A stretch of DNA of 64,000 bases from Domibacillus indicus (GCF_000970685.1 NZ_LAJB01000007.1:496001-560000), one strand, 5' to 3'. Counted from the first letter of the stretch, positions 1 to 9,312 are shown. Notes: generated by a model not told the origin, from the sequence alone. Numbers and translations are program-made.

Positions 1-188
1 TTATAACGGCTGTAAAAATCAACGGCCGTTTTCCAGTCCGAATGGCCTTCCGGAATCGGACGGGCATCAACGATCGAAGGGCCCTTTCCGCCTTTATTCC
101 AGGCACCCTCTGTTTGAAAAGAGGTTACGGCTCCTCCCCACATGAAGTTTTCCGGTATATTGTATTCTTTGGCTTTATTCAAGAGCAT
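1..188 (-). CDS. GH1 family glycoside hydrolase, N-terminal fragment (cut by window edge)
   Basis: The reverse strand starts at an ATG preceded by a GGAAAGGA ribosome-binding site and runs off the left edge after about 62 codons. The residues NFMWGGAVTSFQTEGAW, followed by a KGPSIVD stretch, are the family 1 N-terminal signature (beta-glucosidase, 6-phospho-beta-glucosidase or beta-galactosidase). It begins 33 bp after the ROK kinase stop on the same strand, so the two are probably co-transcribed. Substrate specificity cannot be decided from the N-terminus. Confidence 0.85.
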   Translation of the reverse strand, partial: MLLNKAKEYNIPENFMWGGAVTSFQTEGAWNKGGKGPSIVDARPIPEGHSDWKTAVDFYSRY

Positions 189-221
189 GACTTCCTTTCC
201 AAGTAAAGCTGCTTTTTATTT

Positions 222-1130
222 TTATATTTGATCGAGCGCAACAGCCGTTTCTTTTTCCTTTATAAAGCCATACACTGCTCCGAGCAGGTTGGCATTGTGC
301 CGAAACTTGCAGACCGCAATTGATGGTCTTATTTTCGCATCCCGAACAGCTTCCAAAATTGAATCAAGCTTTTTATTCACTTGTTCAATTAAGTCTTCCC
401 GGGCGCTGATGCCGCCGCCGATTAAAATAAGCTCCGGATCATAAACATACTGCAGATTATAAATACCGACAGCAAGAAAATAGTAAAATTCATTGATCGC
501 ATCCGAGCAGATTTTGTCTCCTGCCGCAGCCAGGTTGAAGATTTCTTCTCCGGAAAGCGTCTCTGGATCCAGCTGTTTCGCCGCCGCCACTTTTTTCACA
601 AGCGCTATTGTTGACCCAACACCGCTCCACGTTCTGGCCTGCCCCGTTAGAGGAGGGGTCATTAACATATAGCCGAATTCTCCGCCATGCAAATTGGCTC
701 CTTTGTGCAGTGTGCCATTTTTGATGACAGCCCCGCCAATCCCTGTTCCGATCGCAATAACCAGAACATCATTTTTGTTCTTAGCTGAACCGTTCCATAC
801 TTCGGCATACGCTGCGCAGTTGGCGTCATTTTCCATGTAAACCGGCATACCTGTACGCTCCATAATGAGCTTTTTCACATTGGGCCCGTGCAGGTAAGGA
901 AGTGCACTGAAGCCGTAAATAATCCCGCTGTCAGAAACAGCTCCCGGAGCGCTAATCGCAATAGCTGCTGTTCCAGGATAAAGGCCGGCCAGTTCATTTA
1001 TTTGATCGAGCAGGCCGGCCAATGTTTTCGGCGTTTTCACTTTGCTCTGTTTCAAAATTTCTTTATCGCTCGTCACGAGTCCATATTTAATAAACGTTCC
1101 ACCAATGTCTAATGCTAAGTACTTCTCCAT
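222..1130 (-). CDS. ROK family sugar kinase
   Basis: This 302-residue cytoplasmic protein has the N-terminal phosphate-binding motif DIGGTFIKYG (residues 8-17), the catalytic-region motif ENDANCAAYAE (around 105) and the adenosine-region motif AIGTGIGGAV (around 130). These mark a ROK (repressor, ORF, kinase) sugar kinase that would phosphorylate glucose, fructose or a related hexose released from an imported oligosaccharide. The usual zinc-binding CxCGxxGCxE motif is absent. No winged-helix DNA-binding domain is present, so it is a kinase rather than a repressor. A GTG lies four codons upstream, but the ATG at 1130 has GGGGGA at proper spacing and is chosen. It lies between the DUF624 gene and the GH1 gene. 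Confidence 0.88.
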   Translation of the reverse strand: MEKYLALDIGGTFIKYGLVTSDKEILKQSKVKTPKTLAGLLDQINELAGLYPGTAAIAISAPGAVSDSGIIYGFSALPYLHGPNVKKLIMERTGMPVYMENDANCAAYAEVWNGSAKNKNDVLVIAIGTGIGGAVIKNGTLHKGANLHGGEFGYMLMTPPLTGQARTWSGVGSTIALVKKVAAAKQLDPETLSGEEIFNLAAAGDKICSDAINEFYYFLAVGIYNLQYVYDPELILIGGGISAREDLIEQVNKKLDSILEAVRDAKIRPSIAVCKFRHNANLLGAVYGFIKEKETAVALDQI

Positions 1131-1253
1131 TTCATCCCCCACAGTTCGTTTTCATTGCCGATTTCTCATCAGCCCGCCAGTACATACTTTTTATCGAAAC
1201 CGCTTTCCTTATTGAGGACAAAATTCCCGCGACATTCTATTTCCGCTCAGCAA

Positions 1254-1844
1254 TCAGTTTAATTTCTGAAAAATATTAAACATCACAGCCATTTGAAGAA
1301 AAACAAATGGCACAAGTCCAAATAAAAGCAAAAGAGCCGGAAGCATATAAATGACTGTAAGATAAATGCCCAGAAAAAACAGCTGTATAATGATCCCGGT
1401 AAATGACGTAAATCCTATTTTTAAAATGACCGCGAAGTAATTGGCCGCCGGGATATTGAAACGGACAACTGCCGGGAATAAATACAGCCAGCTGATTAAA
1501 AGAATGAACGTAAAAAATAACAGAACCGGATACATAACCAGCCGAAGCGTCTCCGGATAATAAGGCAGGTAGTATATATTTACAAGAAGAATGCACGTGG
1601 CCGCAAGAAACATCCAGCCTAAAATATTGGCGGCTCTGTAATTCTCATAGTAGCGCTTTTTATATAAGTCGGAAAGTGAAATGGGCTCTTCTTTTTTCAT
1701 CCAGTGCTGGACAACGGCATACACGGCTGCAGTTGCCGGGAAAATACCCATAAGAATCCAGCCTTTCAAAACGTAAAGAACCCAGAGAAAGTGCAAACCG
1801 AGCACCTCAGCCAGCCATTCGGTAAACACGAACGTTCTTTTCAT
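1254..1844 (-). CDS. YesL-like DUF624 membrane protein
   Basis: The 196-residue protein is very hydrophobic, with about four or five membrane segments (roughly residues 20-40, 75-95, 105-125, 140-165 and 165-190) and the short polar block EEPISLSDLYKKRYYEN near residue 55. This matches the DUF624 / YesL family, whose members sit inside carbohydrate ABC transporter operons of Bacillus and have no established biochemical role. The start has a GGGGGAGA ribosome-binding site. Its position between the ABC importer and the kinase supports an accessory part in sugar uptake, which is inference only. Confidence 0.75.
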   Translation of the reverse strand: MKRTFVFTEWLAEVLGLHFLWVLYVLKGWILMGIFPATAAVYAVVQHWMKKEEPISLSDLYKKRYYENYRAANILGWMFLAATCILLVNIYYLPYYPETLRLVMYPVLLFFTFILLISWLYLFPAVVRFNIPAANYFAVILKIGFTSFTGIIIQLFFLGIYLTVIYMLPALLLLFGLVPFVFLQMAVMFNIFQKLN

Positions 1845-2130
1845 ATTCTCCCCCTTAAAATCTATTTGTTGAATGAACCTTCTTTCCTGTTCATCTTCCA
1901 GAACAGGTGATTTTCATAGCGTGATAATCCGACTAAGGAATGGAAGAAGGGAAAAGCTTCCTTGCAAAACAGCGTCAGGGGCTCCGGTATGGCAGCTGCG
2001 CTTCGCACTGTCCTGTCCACCTACCCGCAAATGCCGCTATTCGATCCCGGCGCCAGGCACTGTTTCTCCATAATAATACGTTAAATCCTTCGTTCAGTAT
2101 AAGCTCCCTGCACTCTCCGGCTGGCTTGCT

Positions 2131-2964
2131 TTATTTCACGGCGCCTTCTGTCAATCCTGCAATAAATTGTTTGTTGAAAAGCAGGAATACAACCAGAATT
2201 GGGAGCGTAGCTAAAAACGTGCCCGCCAGTATTAAAGAATAGTCTGTAGAGTACACATCATTTAACGTCCTCAACGCAATTTGTATCGTATGGACACTGC
2301 TGTCTTTTAACACAACGAGCGGCCATAAAAAGTCATTCCATGTTCCCATAAAAGTGAAAATTCCCAGTGTGGCAAGACCCGGTTTAACCGCGGGCAGTAC
2401 AATGTTCCAATAAATGCGGAAGTTGCTGCATCCATCCATTCTTGCCGCTTCAATCAGTTCATATGGAACAGCACCGGAAATATACTGCCTCATCCAGAAA
2501 ACACCGAATGCATTTACAGCGGCCGGCACAATAACAGCCTGCAGTGTATCCACCCAGCCAAGCTGGCTGACGATCATGTAATTTGGAATTAAACTTAACT
2601 GAGGTGGAATCATCATGGTGGCAATCAGAAAAATAAACAATCCATCCCTGAATTTAAATGTAAGCTTTGAAAAAGCGAATCCAGCTAATGAGCAAAAGAA
2701 TAATACAGATAGCGTGACCACCGTTGAAATGAGAATGGAATTAAACAATGCACGGAAAAACTCAATTTCTTCAAACACAGCCAGGCTGTTCGCAATAAAG
2801 TTAGGTCCCGGCAAAATAGAAGGCGGGAATTTGTTAATGGCTGATGTTGTATTTGATGCAACCACAAACATCCAGTAGAACGGAAAGATAGACAGCAGGG
2901 CACTGACCGTTAAAAATGCGTATAATGAAATTTTTGGAAAGGCTTTTTGGCCGACTTCATTCAT
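2131..2964 (-). CDS. Carbohydrate ABC transporter permease, MsmG/GanQ type
   Basis: This inner component of a CUT1-family sugar importer has 277 residues and six predicted membrane segments. The cytoplasmic EAA loop that docks the ATPase reads EAARMDGCSNFRIYWNIVLP at about residues 168-187. It starts 16 bp after the first permease gene and forms the second half of the permease heterodimer. No ATPase gene is visible in the cluster. In Bacillus and Streptococcus CUT1 systems a shared ATPase of the MsmX type encoded elsewhere commonly energises such importers, so that is the likely arrangement here. Confidence 0.92.
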   Translation of the reverse strand: MNEVGQKAFPKISLYAFLTVSALLSIFPFYWMFVVASNTTSAINKFPPSILPGPNFIANSLAVFEEIEFFRALFNSILISTVVTLSVLFFCSLAGFAFSKLTFKFRDGLFIFLIATMMIPPQLSLIPNYMIVSQLGWVDTLQAVIVPAAVNAFGVFWMRQYISGAVPYELIEAARMDGCSNFRIYWNIVLPAVKPGLATLGIFTFMGTWNDFLWPLVVLKDSSVHTIQIALRTLNDVYSTDYSLILAGTFLATLPILVVFLLFNKQFIAGLTEGAVK

Positions 2965-2980
2965 TTTTTTACCTCCACTG

Positions 2981-3916
2981 TTAACTTGTTTGAATTTTTT
3001 TAGTAATTAACAAATTAATTAATGAAACAATAATAATCAGTAAAAACAATACCCAGGCAATAGCAGATGCGTATCCGAAGGAAAATCTGGTGAATGCTTC
3101 CTGATAAAGATACAATGTCATCGTCAGCCCCTGGTATTGGCCCCCTTCACCGAATAACATCGGCTCTGCAAACAGCTGCATACCGCCAATTGTCGATTGA
3201 ATAACAGTGAAAATAATAATCGGCCGCAGCATTGGAACTGTAATGTACCAAAGCTGCTGAAGTTTGCCTGCACCATCAATGGTCGCTGCTTCGTACAGCT
3301 CTCTCGGAATGCTTTGCAGCCCGGCTAAATAGATGATCGCGTTATAGCCGACCCACCGCCACATAACCATCGTTGCAATTGCAACGTGGGTGCCGAAATA
3401 AGAGCCTCTCCAGTTGATTCCCTCGATTCCAAAAACAGAAAGCACGTAGTTAATCAAGCCGTATTGAGAGCCAAACATTGCAGAAAATACAAGGGCTACT
3501 GCTACAACAGACGTCACGTTCGGCATGAAAATTGCCAGCCTGAAAAGCGATTTCCCTTTTAAAAATTTTTCGTTTAAAAAGTAAGCAATCAGCAAAGCTG
3601 CAATGAGCTGCGGAATTGTTGATATGATCCAGATGCTGAATGTGTTGCCGACTGTTTTCCAAAACAGCGGGTCATTTGTAAAAATATTAACGTAGTTTTT
3701 AAATCCTATAAATTCTTTTGTTCCCAATATATCCCATTTGTGGAATGAAAGATAAGCAGTGAAAATCAGTGGAAAAACGCCGAATATGCCAAATAAAATA
3801 AAAAAAGGAGAGATAAACAAATACCCTGATCTGCGTTCGCTTTGTGCGGTGCTGTATTTTTTTTTGCTTTTTGTGAATTTTCCGCTTACTTCTACGCCCT
3901 CTTTTTTAAGCTCCAC
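2981..3916 (-). CDS. Carbohydrate ABC transporter permease, MsmF/GanP type
   Basis: The first permease of the CUT1 sugar importer has about 311 residues with six membrane segments after a charged N-terminus. Its EAA loop begins EAATIDGAGKLQQLWYITVP, in the C-terminal third. The reading frame is open further upstream, but the GTG at 3916 lies 7 nt after a perfect AGGAGG, so it is taken as the start; this removes an implausible 25-residue extension. It lies between the binding-protein gene and the second permease on one transcript. Substrate is inferred to be an alpha-galactoside such as raffinose or melibiose from the neighbouring GH36 enzyme. Confidence 0.92.
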   Translation of the reverse strand: MELKKEGVEVSGKFTKSKKKYSTAQSERRSGYLFISPFFILFGIFGVFPLIFTAYLSFHKWDILGTKEFIGFKNYVNIFTNDPLFWKTVGNTFSIWIISTIPQLIAALLIAYFLNEKFLKGKSLFRLAIFMPNVTSVVAVALVFSAMFGSQYGLINYVLSVFGIEGINWRGSYFGTHVAIATMVMWRWVGYNAIIYLAGLQSIPRELYEAATIDGAGKLQQLWYITVPMLRPIIIFTVIQSTIGGMQLFAEPMLFGEGGQYQGLTMTLYLYQEAFTRFSFGYASAIAWVLFLLIIIVSLINLLITKKIQTS

Positions 3917-4024
3917 GTTCCTGCCTCCTGACTGTTTGTTAGTTTTCAGGTGTGCTAATGAAAAAGAAGGAAGAGGCTGAACCAAAATCATCCTGCAGCC
4001 TCCTCCATTGATTGTCCTTTACTT

Positions 4025-5311
4025 TTACTGCCGGTCGAGCTGGCGTTTTGCTTCCGTTAATACGTTATCCCATGCTTCTTTCTCTGTGGCATTTCCATCT
4101 TCAATCGATATTAATGCATCCTGGAACAGCTGGCTCACCGGATCATGCATAACTCCTTTATGGCCGGCCACAATTTTCTGTGCCGCTTCCGCATAATAAG
4201 AACCTAATTCCGGATTATTGAAAAAGTCATCATTGTATTCTTGAATGGACGGGTCTTCATAAACACCTGGCGTAGACGGGAACGGGCCATTTGCTTCCGA
4301 CCAAATGCGCAGCTGCTGGTCCGGTGACATAACCCATGTGATAAAGTCATACGCTTCTTCTTGGTTTTTACCTTGTTTTGGAAGTGTTAAAAACGATCCG
4401 CCGAAGTTGCCCGAACCTTCCGGTATAAACGTAACGTTCCACTTGCCTGCTGTATCCGGGGCAGCATTTTTTATATTTTGCATCATCCATGGCGGCAGCA
4501 GAACTGTTGCAATATCGCCGGCTGCCAAAGCGGAGCCCCACTCAGCGGAATCCCTCTCTAAATTGCTCGATATGTCTTGCGCGCTCGTTGCCAGTTCCCA
4601 CGCCCGAACGTTTTGTTCACTTTCTTCAGCAACAAAATTTTCTTCTTCATCAAAATATTGAATCTGCGCTTGTTCAAGTACAGCCTGGTACAAATCGGTT
4701 GTACGGCCGATCATATTGGCTCCTGTTGTTTCTTTTACTTTCTTTCCGGCTTCAATGTATTTTTCCCAGGTATCGATTTGGGCCGCTACTTCAGTCGGAT
4801 CTGTAGGAAGGCCGGCTTTTTCAAAAATGTCTTCGCGATACGCCATGACCATCGGGCCTACATCAGTTGGAATGCCCAGCAAGAAATCACCTGCTGCGTT
4901 ATTCGCCTGCTGCCATTTCCAATCCAGGTAATCTCCCTCAAGATCTTTTGCTCCAAGATCGTATAAATTATGAAATTGGTCGCTGTTTTTCTTCATCCGC
5001 TCTAAATAACCTTCATCAACAGCAGAAATATCAGGCGCACCGGAACCGGATGAAAGCGCTGTAATTAAATTTTGATGGACATCCGCATAATCAGCTTCTT
5101 GAATTTCAATCGTCACGCCCGGATTGTTTTCCTCATACTCTGCCGCTAAATCTCCAAGACCGAAGCCCGGCCACGCCCACATCGTCAGCTTAACATCTCC
5201 GCCGCTTTCACCAGAGCTGCCTCCTCCTGATTCTCCACCGTCGCATGCTGATAAACCGAAGAGTAAAAATAAACTTGCCATTGCGCCTGTTGCTTTTTTG
5301 CCAAATGTCAT
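4025..5311 (-). CDS. Sugar-binding lipoprotein of the ABC importer (MsmE-like)
   Basis: This 428-residue extracellular solute-binding protein of family 1 (CUT1 transporters) has an N-terminal lipoprotein signal peptide with lipobox LSAC, so Cys23 should be lipidated and anchor it to the outer face of the membrane. A Gly/Ser/Glu-rich linker follows before the two-lobed binding domain (MWAWPGFGLGDLAAEYEENN). It is the first gene of the importer, with GGGGAGA before the ATG. The upstream region carries cre-like sites and GTTATT repeats. The ligand is probably an alpha-galactoside, by context. Confidence 0.92.
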   Translation of the reverse strand: MTFGKKATGAMASLFLLFGLSACDGGESGGGSSGESGGDVKLTMWAWPGFGLGDLAAEYEENNPGVTIEIQEADYADVHQNLITALSSGSGAPDISAVDEGYLERMKKNSDQFHNLYDLGAKDLEGDYLDWKWQQANNAAGDFLLGIPTDVGPMVMAYREDIFEKAGLPTDPTEVAAQIDTWEKYIEAGKKVKETTGANMIGRTTDLYQAVLEQAQIQYFDEEENFVAEESEQNVRAWELATSAQDISSNLERDSAEWGSALAAGDIATVLLPPWMMQNIKNAAPDTAGKWNVTFIPEGSGNFGGSFLTLPKQGKNQEEAYDFITWVMSPDQQLRIWSEANGPFPSTPGVYEDPSIQEYNDDFFNNPELGSYYAEAAQKIVAGHKGVMHDPVSQLFQDALISIEDGNATEKEAWDNVLTEAKRQLDRQ

Positions 5312-5329
5312 TGTATTCTCTCCCCTTTT

Positions 5330-5374
5330 GTTATTTTTGTTATCTTTATTTTTTGATTACACGATAACAATAAC
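5330..5374. promoter_or_regulatory. Candidate LacI-type operator upstream of the binding-protein gene
   Basis: GTTATTTTTGTTATC at 5330-5344 faces GATAACAATAAC at 5363-5374, forming an inverted arrangement just before the binding-protein start. The same GTTATT/TGTTA units recur upstream of the regulator gene at 6583-6618. The shared motif suggests the binding site of the cluster's own LacI-type regulator. Direct evidence is only the repeat. Confidence 0.5.
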
Positions 5375-5389
5375 ATCTCAACCCATAAA

Positions 5390-5459
5390 TGTAAACGCTT
5401 TATTTTACTTTTTTAAATAAAATGTAAACGCTATATATTTTATGTAATAAGCGCTAACA
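5390..5459. promoter_or_regulatory. Tandem CcpA cre-like sites
   Basis: TGTAAACGCTTTAT at 5390-5403 and TGTAAACGCTATAT at 5423-5436 each fit the cre consensus TGWAARCGYTWNCW at 13 of 14 positions. A weaker copy lies at 5446-5459 on the other strand. They sit upstream of the importer operon and predict carbon catabolite repression. Confidence 0.65.
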
Positions 5460-5462
5460 AAA

Positions 5463-5488
5463 AAAACCGCAGTCTCTCCGCGGTTTTT
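5463..5488 (-). terminator. Rho-independent terminator after the LacI-type regulator
   Basis: AAAACCGC pairs with GCGGTTTT around a 9-nt loop, and the minus strand continues into a T-run. It lies just after the regulator stop and separates it from the importer operon. Confidence 0.75.
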
Positions 5489-5507
5489 CAGTAGAAGAAC
5501 TCGTCTG

Positions 5508-6569
5508 TTATCTGGAAGGTGAGCTAATCGATTCACGAATTAAAATGTCACCAGAAATCAGGACTTTTTCAGAAGGGAATTCAAAATTTTCCATTCGCCA
5601 CAGCAGCATATTCACTGCCCGGCGGCCCATTGCTTCCTTCAGCACCTGCACTGTTGCCAGCGGCGGAGAAAGAGAAGCCGTATAAGCTAAATTGTCAAAG
5701 CCAGTAACCGAGCAGTCTTTCGGGATAGACAGCCCCATCTCCGTCAAAAGCAAAATAATTCTTGCAGCGATTTCATCATTTGCGCACACGAAGGCGGTTG
5801 GCAGGCTTCCTTTCTCCTGTCTGGAAATAAAAGAAGATTCCAGCGCCTTTTTTGACTCTGACCATGCGCTGTAATTAATTCTTATCAGATTTGTTTCTTC
5901 CGAATGGTAAAGACTTTGTTCTTCCAGCGCCATTCTAAACCCCTGCCATCTGTCATAAAAGCTGCGGGAAAAGGAATGGTCCCCAATAAAAGCAAGCCGT
6001 TCATGCCCGAGCCCTATTAAATGATTCGTCATTTTGTACACACTGTCAATATTATTCATAAAAATGGTATCCACTTTTAAAAGGGGGTCTTCATGGTCGA
6101 TCATCACAAGTGTAACGTTATGTTTATTTAATTCCAGCAGCATCTCTGTAGACACGAGTCCCACTGTTATAATACCGAGAAGGTTGTCATTTTTCACATG
6201 GACAGCCAGGTTGTTTTGGCTCGATATGACCATCGCGCCTATATTCAGCTCATCAAGCGCCTCAATAATTCCATTAAAAATGTTACTCCAATAATAAGAT
6301 GCTTTATTCTGGTACCGATGATTAGGCATAACCACAAGGACAAAACCTTCCTCCGCCGCCACTTTGCTGCTCTGCTTGCTTTCTTTTGCTGTTTCGATCT
6401 GCTTGATTGGATGGTCTTTAAAATAGCCAAGCTGCTTTGCTGTTAAATAAATTTTTTGCCTTGTCGCTTCACTCACTCCATCTTTTCCATTTAACGTTTT
6501 AGATACGACATATTTCGAATATCCAGCCGCATCAGCGATCATCTGCATAGTAATTTTTTTATTTGCCAT
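5508..6569 (-). CDS. LacI family transcriptional regulator of the alpha-galactoside cluster
   Basis: This 353-residue protein has an N-terminal LacI helix-turn-helix (residues 5-50, ITMQMIADAAGYSKYVVSKT with the hinge-proximal ARQ-like block EATRQKIYLTAKQLGY) followed by a periplasmic-binding-protein-like effector domain (about residues 75-350, with MIDHEDP, GLGHERLAFIGD, ANDEIAARI and SVTGFDN). Proteins of this kind bind a palindromic operator and release it on binding a sugar or sugar phosphate. It is flanked by the importer genes and alpha-galactosidase on the same strand but has its own terminator. GTTATT repeats upstream of both this gene and the binding-protein gene are its likely targets, which would give autoregulation. 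Confidence 0.9.
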   Translation of the reverse strand: MANKKITMQMIADAAGYSKYVVSKTLNGKDGVSEATRQKIYLTAKQLGYFKDHPIKQIETAKESKQSSKVAAEEGFVLVVMPNHRYQNKASYYWSNIFNGIIEALDELNIGAMVISSQNNLAVHVKNDNLLGIITVGLVSTEMLLELNKHNVTLVMIDHEDPLLKVDTIFMNNIDSVYKMTNHLIGLGHERLAFIGDHSFSRSFYDRWQGFRMALEEQSLYHSEETNLIRINYSAWSESKKALESSFISRQEKGSLPTAFVCANDEIAARIILLLTEMGLSIPKDCSVTGFDNLAYTASLSPPLATVQVLKEAMGRRAVNMLLWRMENFEFPSEKVLISGDILIRESISSPSR

Positions 6570-6582
6570 TGCGTCACCTGCT

Positions 6583-6618
6583 TTTGTTATTTCTGTTATT
6601 TTTGTTAGTTTTGTTATT
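6583..6618. promoter_or_regulatory. Four-fold GTTATT-type repeats upstream of the LacI-type regulator
   Basis: Four direct units of TTTGTTA(T/G)T occur at 8-10-bp spacing immediately upstream of the regulator start. The same unit occurs twice upstream of the sugar-binding protein. This is a candidate autoregulatory operator array. Confidence 0.45.
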
Positions 6619-6681
6619 TAACTATATCACTAGATGCACCTGGTTACCAGACTGTTTATCCCTTTTTTTATTTCAACCCCA

Positions 6682-6710
6682 TAAAAAAAGAAGAGCTGCT
6701 TTGCTCTTCT
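6682..6710 (-). terminator. Rho-independent terminator after the alpha-galactosidase gene
   Basis: AGAAGAGC (6689-6696) pairs with GCTCTTCT (6703-6710), and the minus strand runs into seven T residues directly after the stem, 7 bp past the stop codon. Confidence 0.85.
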
Positions 6711-6716
6711 CACAGA

Positions 6717-8945
6717 TTAATCCTTCACTGCTTTTAAGATAAACAATTCAGAAGCAAAGTCACCGGGTTTTTCTCTTTGCCAAAATTCCTGCGCCCGGCC
6801 GGTATAATCTTCACTGAGAATGATACCCGCATTCATTAATTCATCTCCATAATGTGTCGTTTCTTTTCCCTCAATTTTGTACAGCTTCTCAGGCTCCAGC
6901 CCTTTTAATTTCAAGCGCCGATAGGAATCGTTCGGTTTCGCGAGTATACGGAAAGACAGTACGATTGCTTCGTCTTTTGACACTACCATCCAGGCAACAT
7001 CATTGAGATCCGCATCAGCCTGCAAACGATAAAAAGAGCCTTTCCGGATCAAGCCGCGGTATTGTTTAAAAAACGCCACCTGCTGTTTCACCTGCTGTTT
7101 TTCTTCTTTATTCAGCTTCCCGGGATCGAGTTCATAGCCGAATGTGCCGAAATAAGCGGTATTCGCCCGCGATTCAATCGGTGTCAGCCTTCCCACCTGG
7201 TGATTTGGAATTTCGGACACATGGCTGCCAATGGAACTAAGCGGATAAACCAGCGAAGCACCCGACTGGATTTTCAATCGTTCCACGGCATCCGTATTGT
7301 CACTCGTCCATATTTGCGGAGAATAATACAGCATGCCCGGATCAAACCGGGCGCCTCCTCCCGCACAGGATTCCAGAAGAATTTCAGGATAGTTGTCCGT
7401 TATTCTGCCGAGCAGCTGATAAACACCTAAAATGTAGCGGTGGAATACTTCTCCCTGCTGGTCTGCCTGCAAAGAAGGACTGTATGCTTCGGTAATATAG
7501 CGATTCATGTCCCACTTGATATAAGAAATCTCTGCTTTTTTAAGAATATTGTCCATTAATGTAAAAACGTGCTCCACTACTTCAGGCCTGGAGAAATCCA
7601 GAACAAATTGATTGCGTCCGTGTGAGGCTGTGCGCCCCGGCGTTTGAATAATCCAGTCAGGATGTTCTTCAAACAGCCTCGTTCCTCTGCACACCATTTC
7701 CGGCTCAAACCAAAGTCCAAACTTCATGCCCGCTTCGTTCACTTTTGCTGAAAGACCCTCGATCCCCCCGGGCAGTTTCTTCTTATTTGCAAACCAGTCG
7801 CCAAGTGAGCTTGTATCGTCATTACGCTCGCCAAACCATCCGTCATCCAGGACAAACAGTTCAATGCCAAGCTCCCGGGCTGTATCAACAATCGACAAAA
7901 TCTTTTCTTCATTGAAATTAAAATAAGTCGCTTCCCAATTGTTTATTAATACCGGCCGGTCCCGGTCCCGCCAGTATCCCCGTACAAGCCGATCTCTGTA
8001 CAGCGCATGATAGGACTGGCTCATCCCGTTTAACCCTTCGTCTGAATACACCATGACGCATTCCGGTGTTTGAAACGATTCTTCGGCGTTTAATTTCCAT
8101 TTAAATAAAAACGGATTAATCCCCATCATCACACGCGTGACCTGGTATGTATCAACTTCTACTTGAGCCAGAAAGTTGCCGCTGTACACAAGGCTGAATC
8201 CCATTACTTCTCCGCTGTGTTCAGTTGCATCCAGCCTTTTCAATGCCAAAAAAGGATTATGGACGTGGCTGCTTGCGCCTCTTGCACTGTAAATAGATTG
8301 AATGCCTTTCGTTATTTTTTTGGTTTCCTTATGAGTTTCTCTCGCCCATGCCCCGGCCAGGTGCACCATTTCGTACTGATCATCCGGCAAGTCCAGGCTG
8401 GCGCTCATCGCATTATTTACGTAAACAGATTCACTGCCTTCGTTCACAAAACAGGCATTCCGGCAGATCACATTCCGGTTCCGGTATATGGTATAGCTAA
8501 GCCGCAATGTACAATGCAGTACGCTGTCATACAGCGTGATTACGAGTGTATCGGCTTCTTCTTTCTCTTCGACATATGTCGCCGGAAGCGGGGCAAGCGA
8601 TGGTTTTCCTTTTATAATTTGATAGCCCGTGTATTGAAAGTCAGTCACGCTGCTGCCATCGCTCCGTGTTATTCTATGGGCGGGATACCGGTAATCCGTT
8701 GTGCCAAACGCTGGATATTCCTGTTTAATATGCTCAAAAGAAGATGTATGGTCACCTTCGAATCTATTGCAGGAAGGCCGCACCTCCCGCTCAATTAAAT
8801 GCTTAAAGGAGCGGCGGTGTGTTATATTTCTGCCGTAATATAAATGCTCCAGCTGGCCGCTTTTTTCGATAACTCTGAAAATATAGCTTACTTCCCCGTT
8901 AAACAAATGAAATTCTTTTTGTTCTTCATTTACCTGTATGCCCAT
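6717..8945 (-). CDS. GH36 alpha-galactosidase
   Basis: This 742-residue enzyme is of the length usual for family 36 alpha-galactosidases of Bacillus and Geobacillus (about 730). It hydrolyses terminal alpha-1,6-galactose from melibiose, raffinose and stachyose. Visible motifs are WEATYFNFNEEKIL and DDGWFG in the barrel, KWDMNR near residue 480 carrying the catalytic nucleophile Asp, ESCAGGGARFD, and SDNTDAVERLKIQ near 550 carrying the acid/base Asp. There is no signal peptide, so it acts in the cytoplasm on imported sugar. The ATG has a GAGGTGAG ribosome-binding site. It is transcribed from its own strong promoter with an overlapping cre site. Confidence 0.95.
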   Translation of the reverse strand: MGIQVNEEQKEFHLFNGEVSYIFRVIEKSGQLEHLYYGRNITHRRSFKHLIEREVRPSCNRFEGDHTSSFEHIKQEYPAFGTTDYRYPAHRITRSDGSSVTDFQYTGYQIIKGKPSLAPLPATYVEEKEEADTLVITLYDSVLHCTLRLSYTIYRNRNVICRNACFVNEGSESVYVNNAMSASLDLPDDQYEMVHLAGAWARETHKETKKITKGIQSIYSARGASSHVHNPFLALKRLDATEHSGEVMGFSLVYSGNFLAQVEVDTYQVTRVMMGINPFLFKWKLNAEESFQTPECVMVYSDEGLNGMSQSYHALYRDRLVRGYWRDRDRPVLINNWEATYFNFNEEKILSIVDTARELGIELFVLDDGWFGERNDDTSSLGDWFANKKKLPGGIEGLSAKVNEAGMKFGLWFEPEMVCRGTRLFEEHPDWIIQTPGRTASHGRNQFVLDFSRPEVVEHVFTLMDNILKKAEISYIKWDMNRYITEAYSPSLQADQQGEVFHRYILGVYQLLGRITDNYPEILLESCAGGGARFDPGMLYYSPQIWTSDNTDAVERLKIQSGASLVYPLSSIGSHVSEIPNHQVGRLTPIESRANTAYFGTFGYELDPGKLNKEEKQQVKQQVAFFKQYRGLIRKGSFYRLQADADLNDVAWMVVSKDEAIVLSFRILAKPNDSYRRLKLKGLEPEKLYKIEGKETTHYGDELMNAGIILSEDYTGRAQEFWQREKPGDFASELFILKAVKD

Positions 8946-9044
8946 TTGCTCACCTCTTCGTTTTGATAGCAGCTTTTACCTTCTCTTACACTTGCTTTGA
9001 CTATAACGGAAACCAAAAAACGAATCGCAAAATAATTTAGGTTT

Positions 9045-9073
9045 ATTTTAGTTTCCCTTGAAAGCGTTGTCAA
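9045..9073 (-). promoter_or_regulatory. Sigma-A promoter with overlapping cre site for the alpha-galactosidase gene
   Basis: On the minus strand, TTGACA (9068-9073) is followed after 17 bp by TAAAAT (9045-9050), near the consensus. TGAAAGCGTTGTCA (9059-9072), 13 of 14 to the CcpA cre consensus, covers the -35 box and spacer. CcpA would therefore block RNA polymerase when preferred sugars are present. Confidence 0.75.
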
Positions 9074-9312
9074 ATTTGTTATAAAGCTTAGACAGCTCTG
9101 TTCCGCCTGTGAAAGCTGGTTTGCAAAAACTGTTGCTGCAAAACGCAGTCTGATATAAGCAGCCCGTGCTTTCTTTTTGTTAATCCGGTCATGTATTATA
9201 TGTTCTGCCGATCAAAAAGCAGCTGATAAATTAAACTGCCTTTTTTCATCCAAAAAAGACAGCATTTAAAGGTTCGTCCCCCATCCATCCTTAATCATGA
9301 ATTTAAAGCAAA

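Noticed and set aside
8163-8798. 211-codon plus-strand frame
   Set aside because: It is antisense to the GH36 gene, whose motifs and ribosome-binding site are clear.
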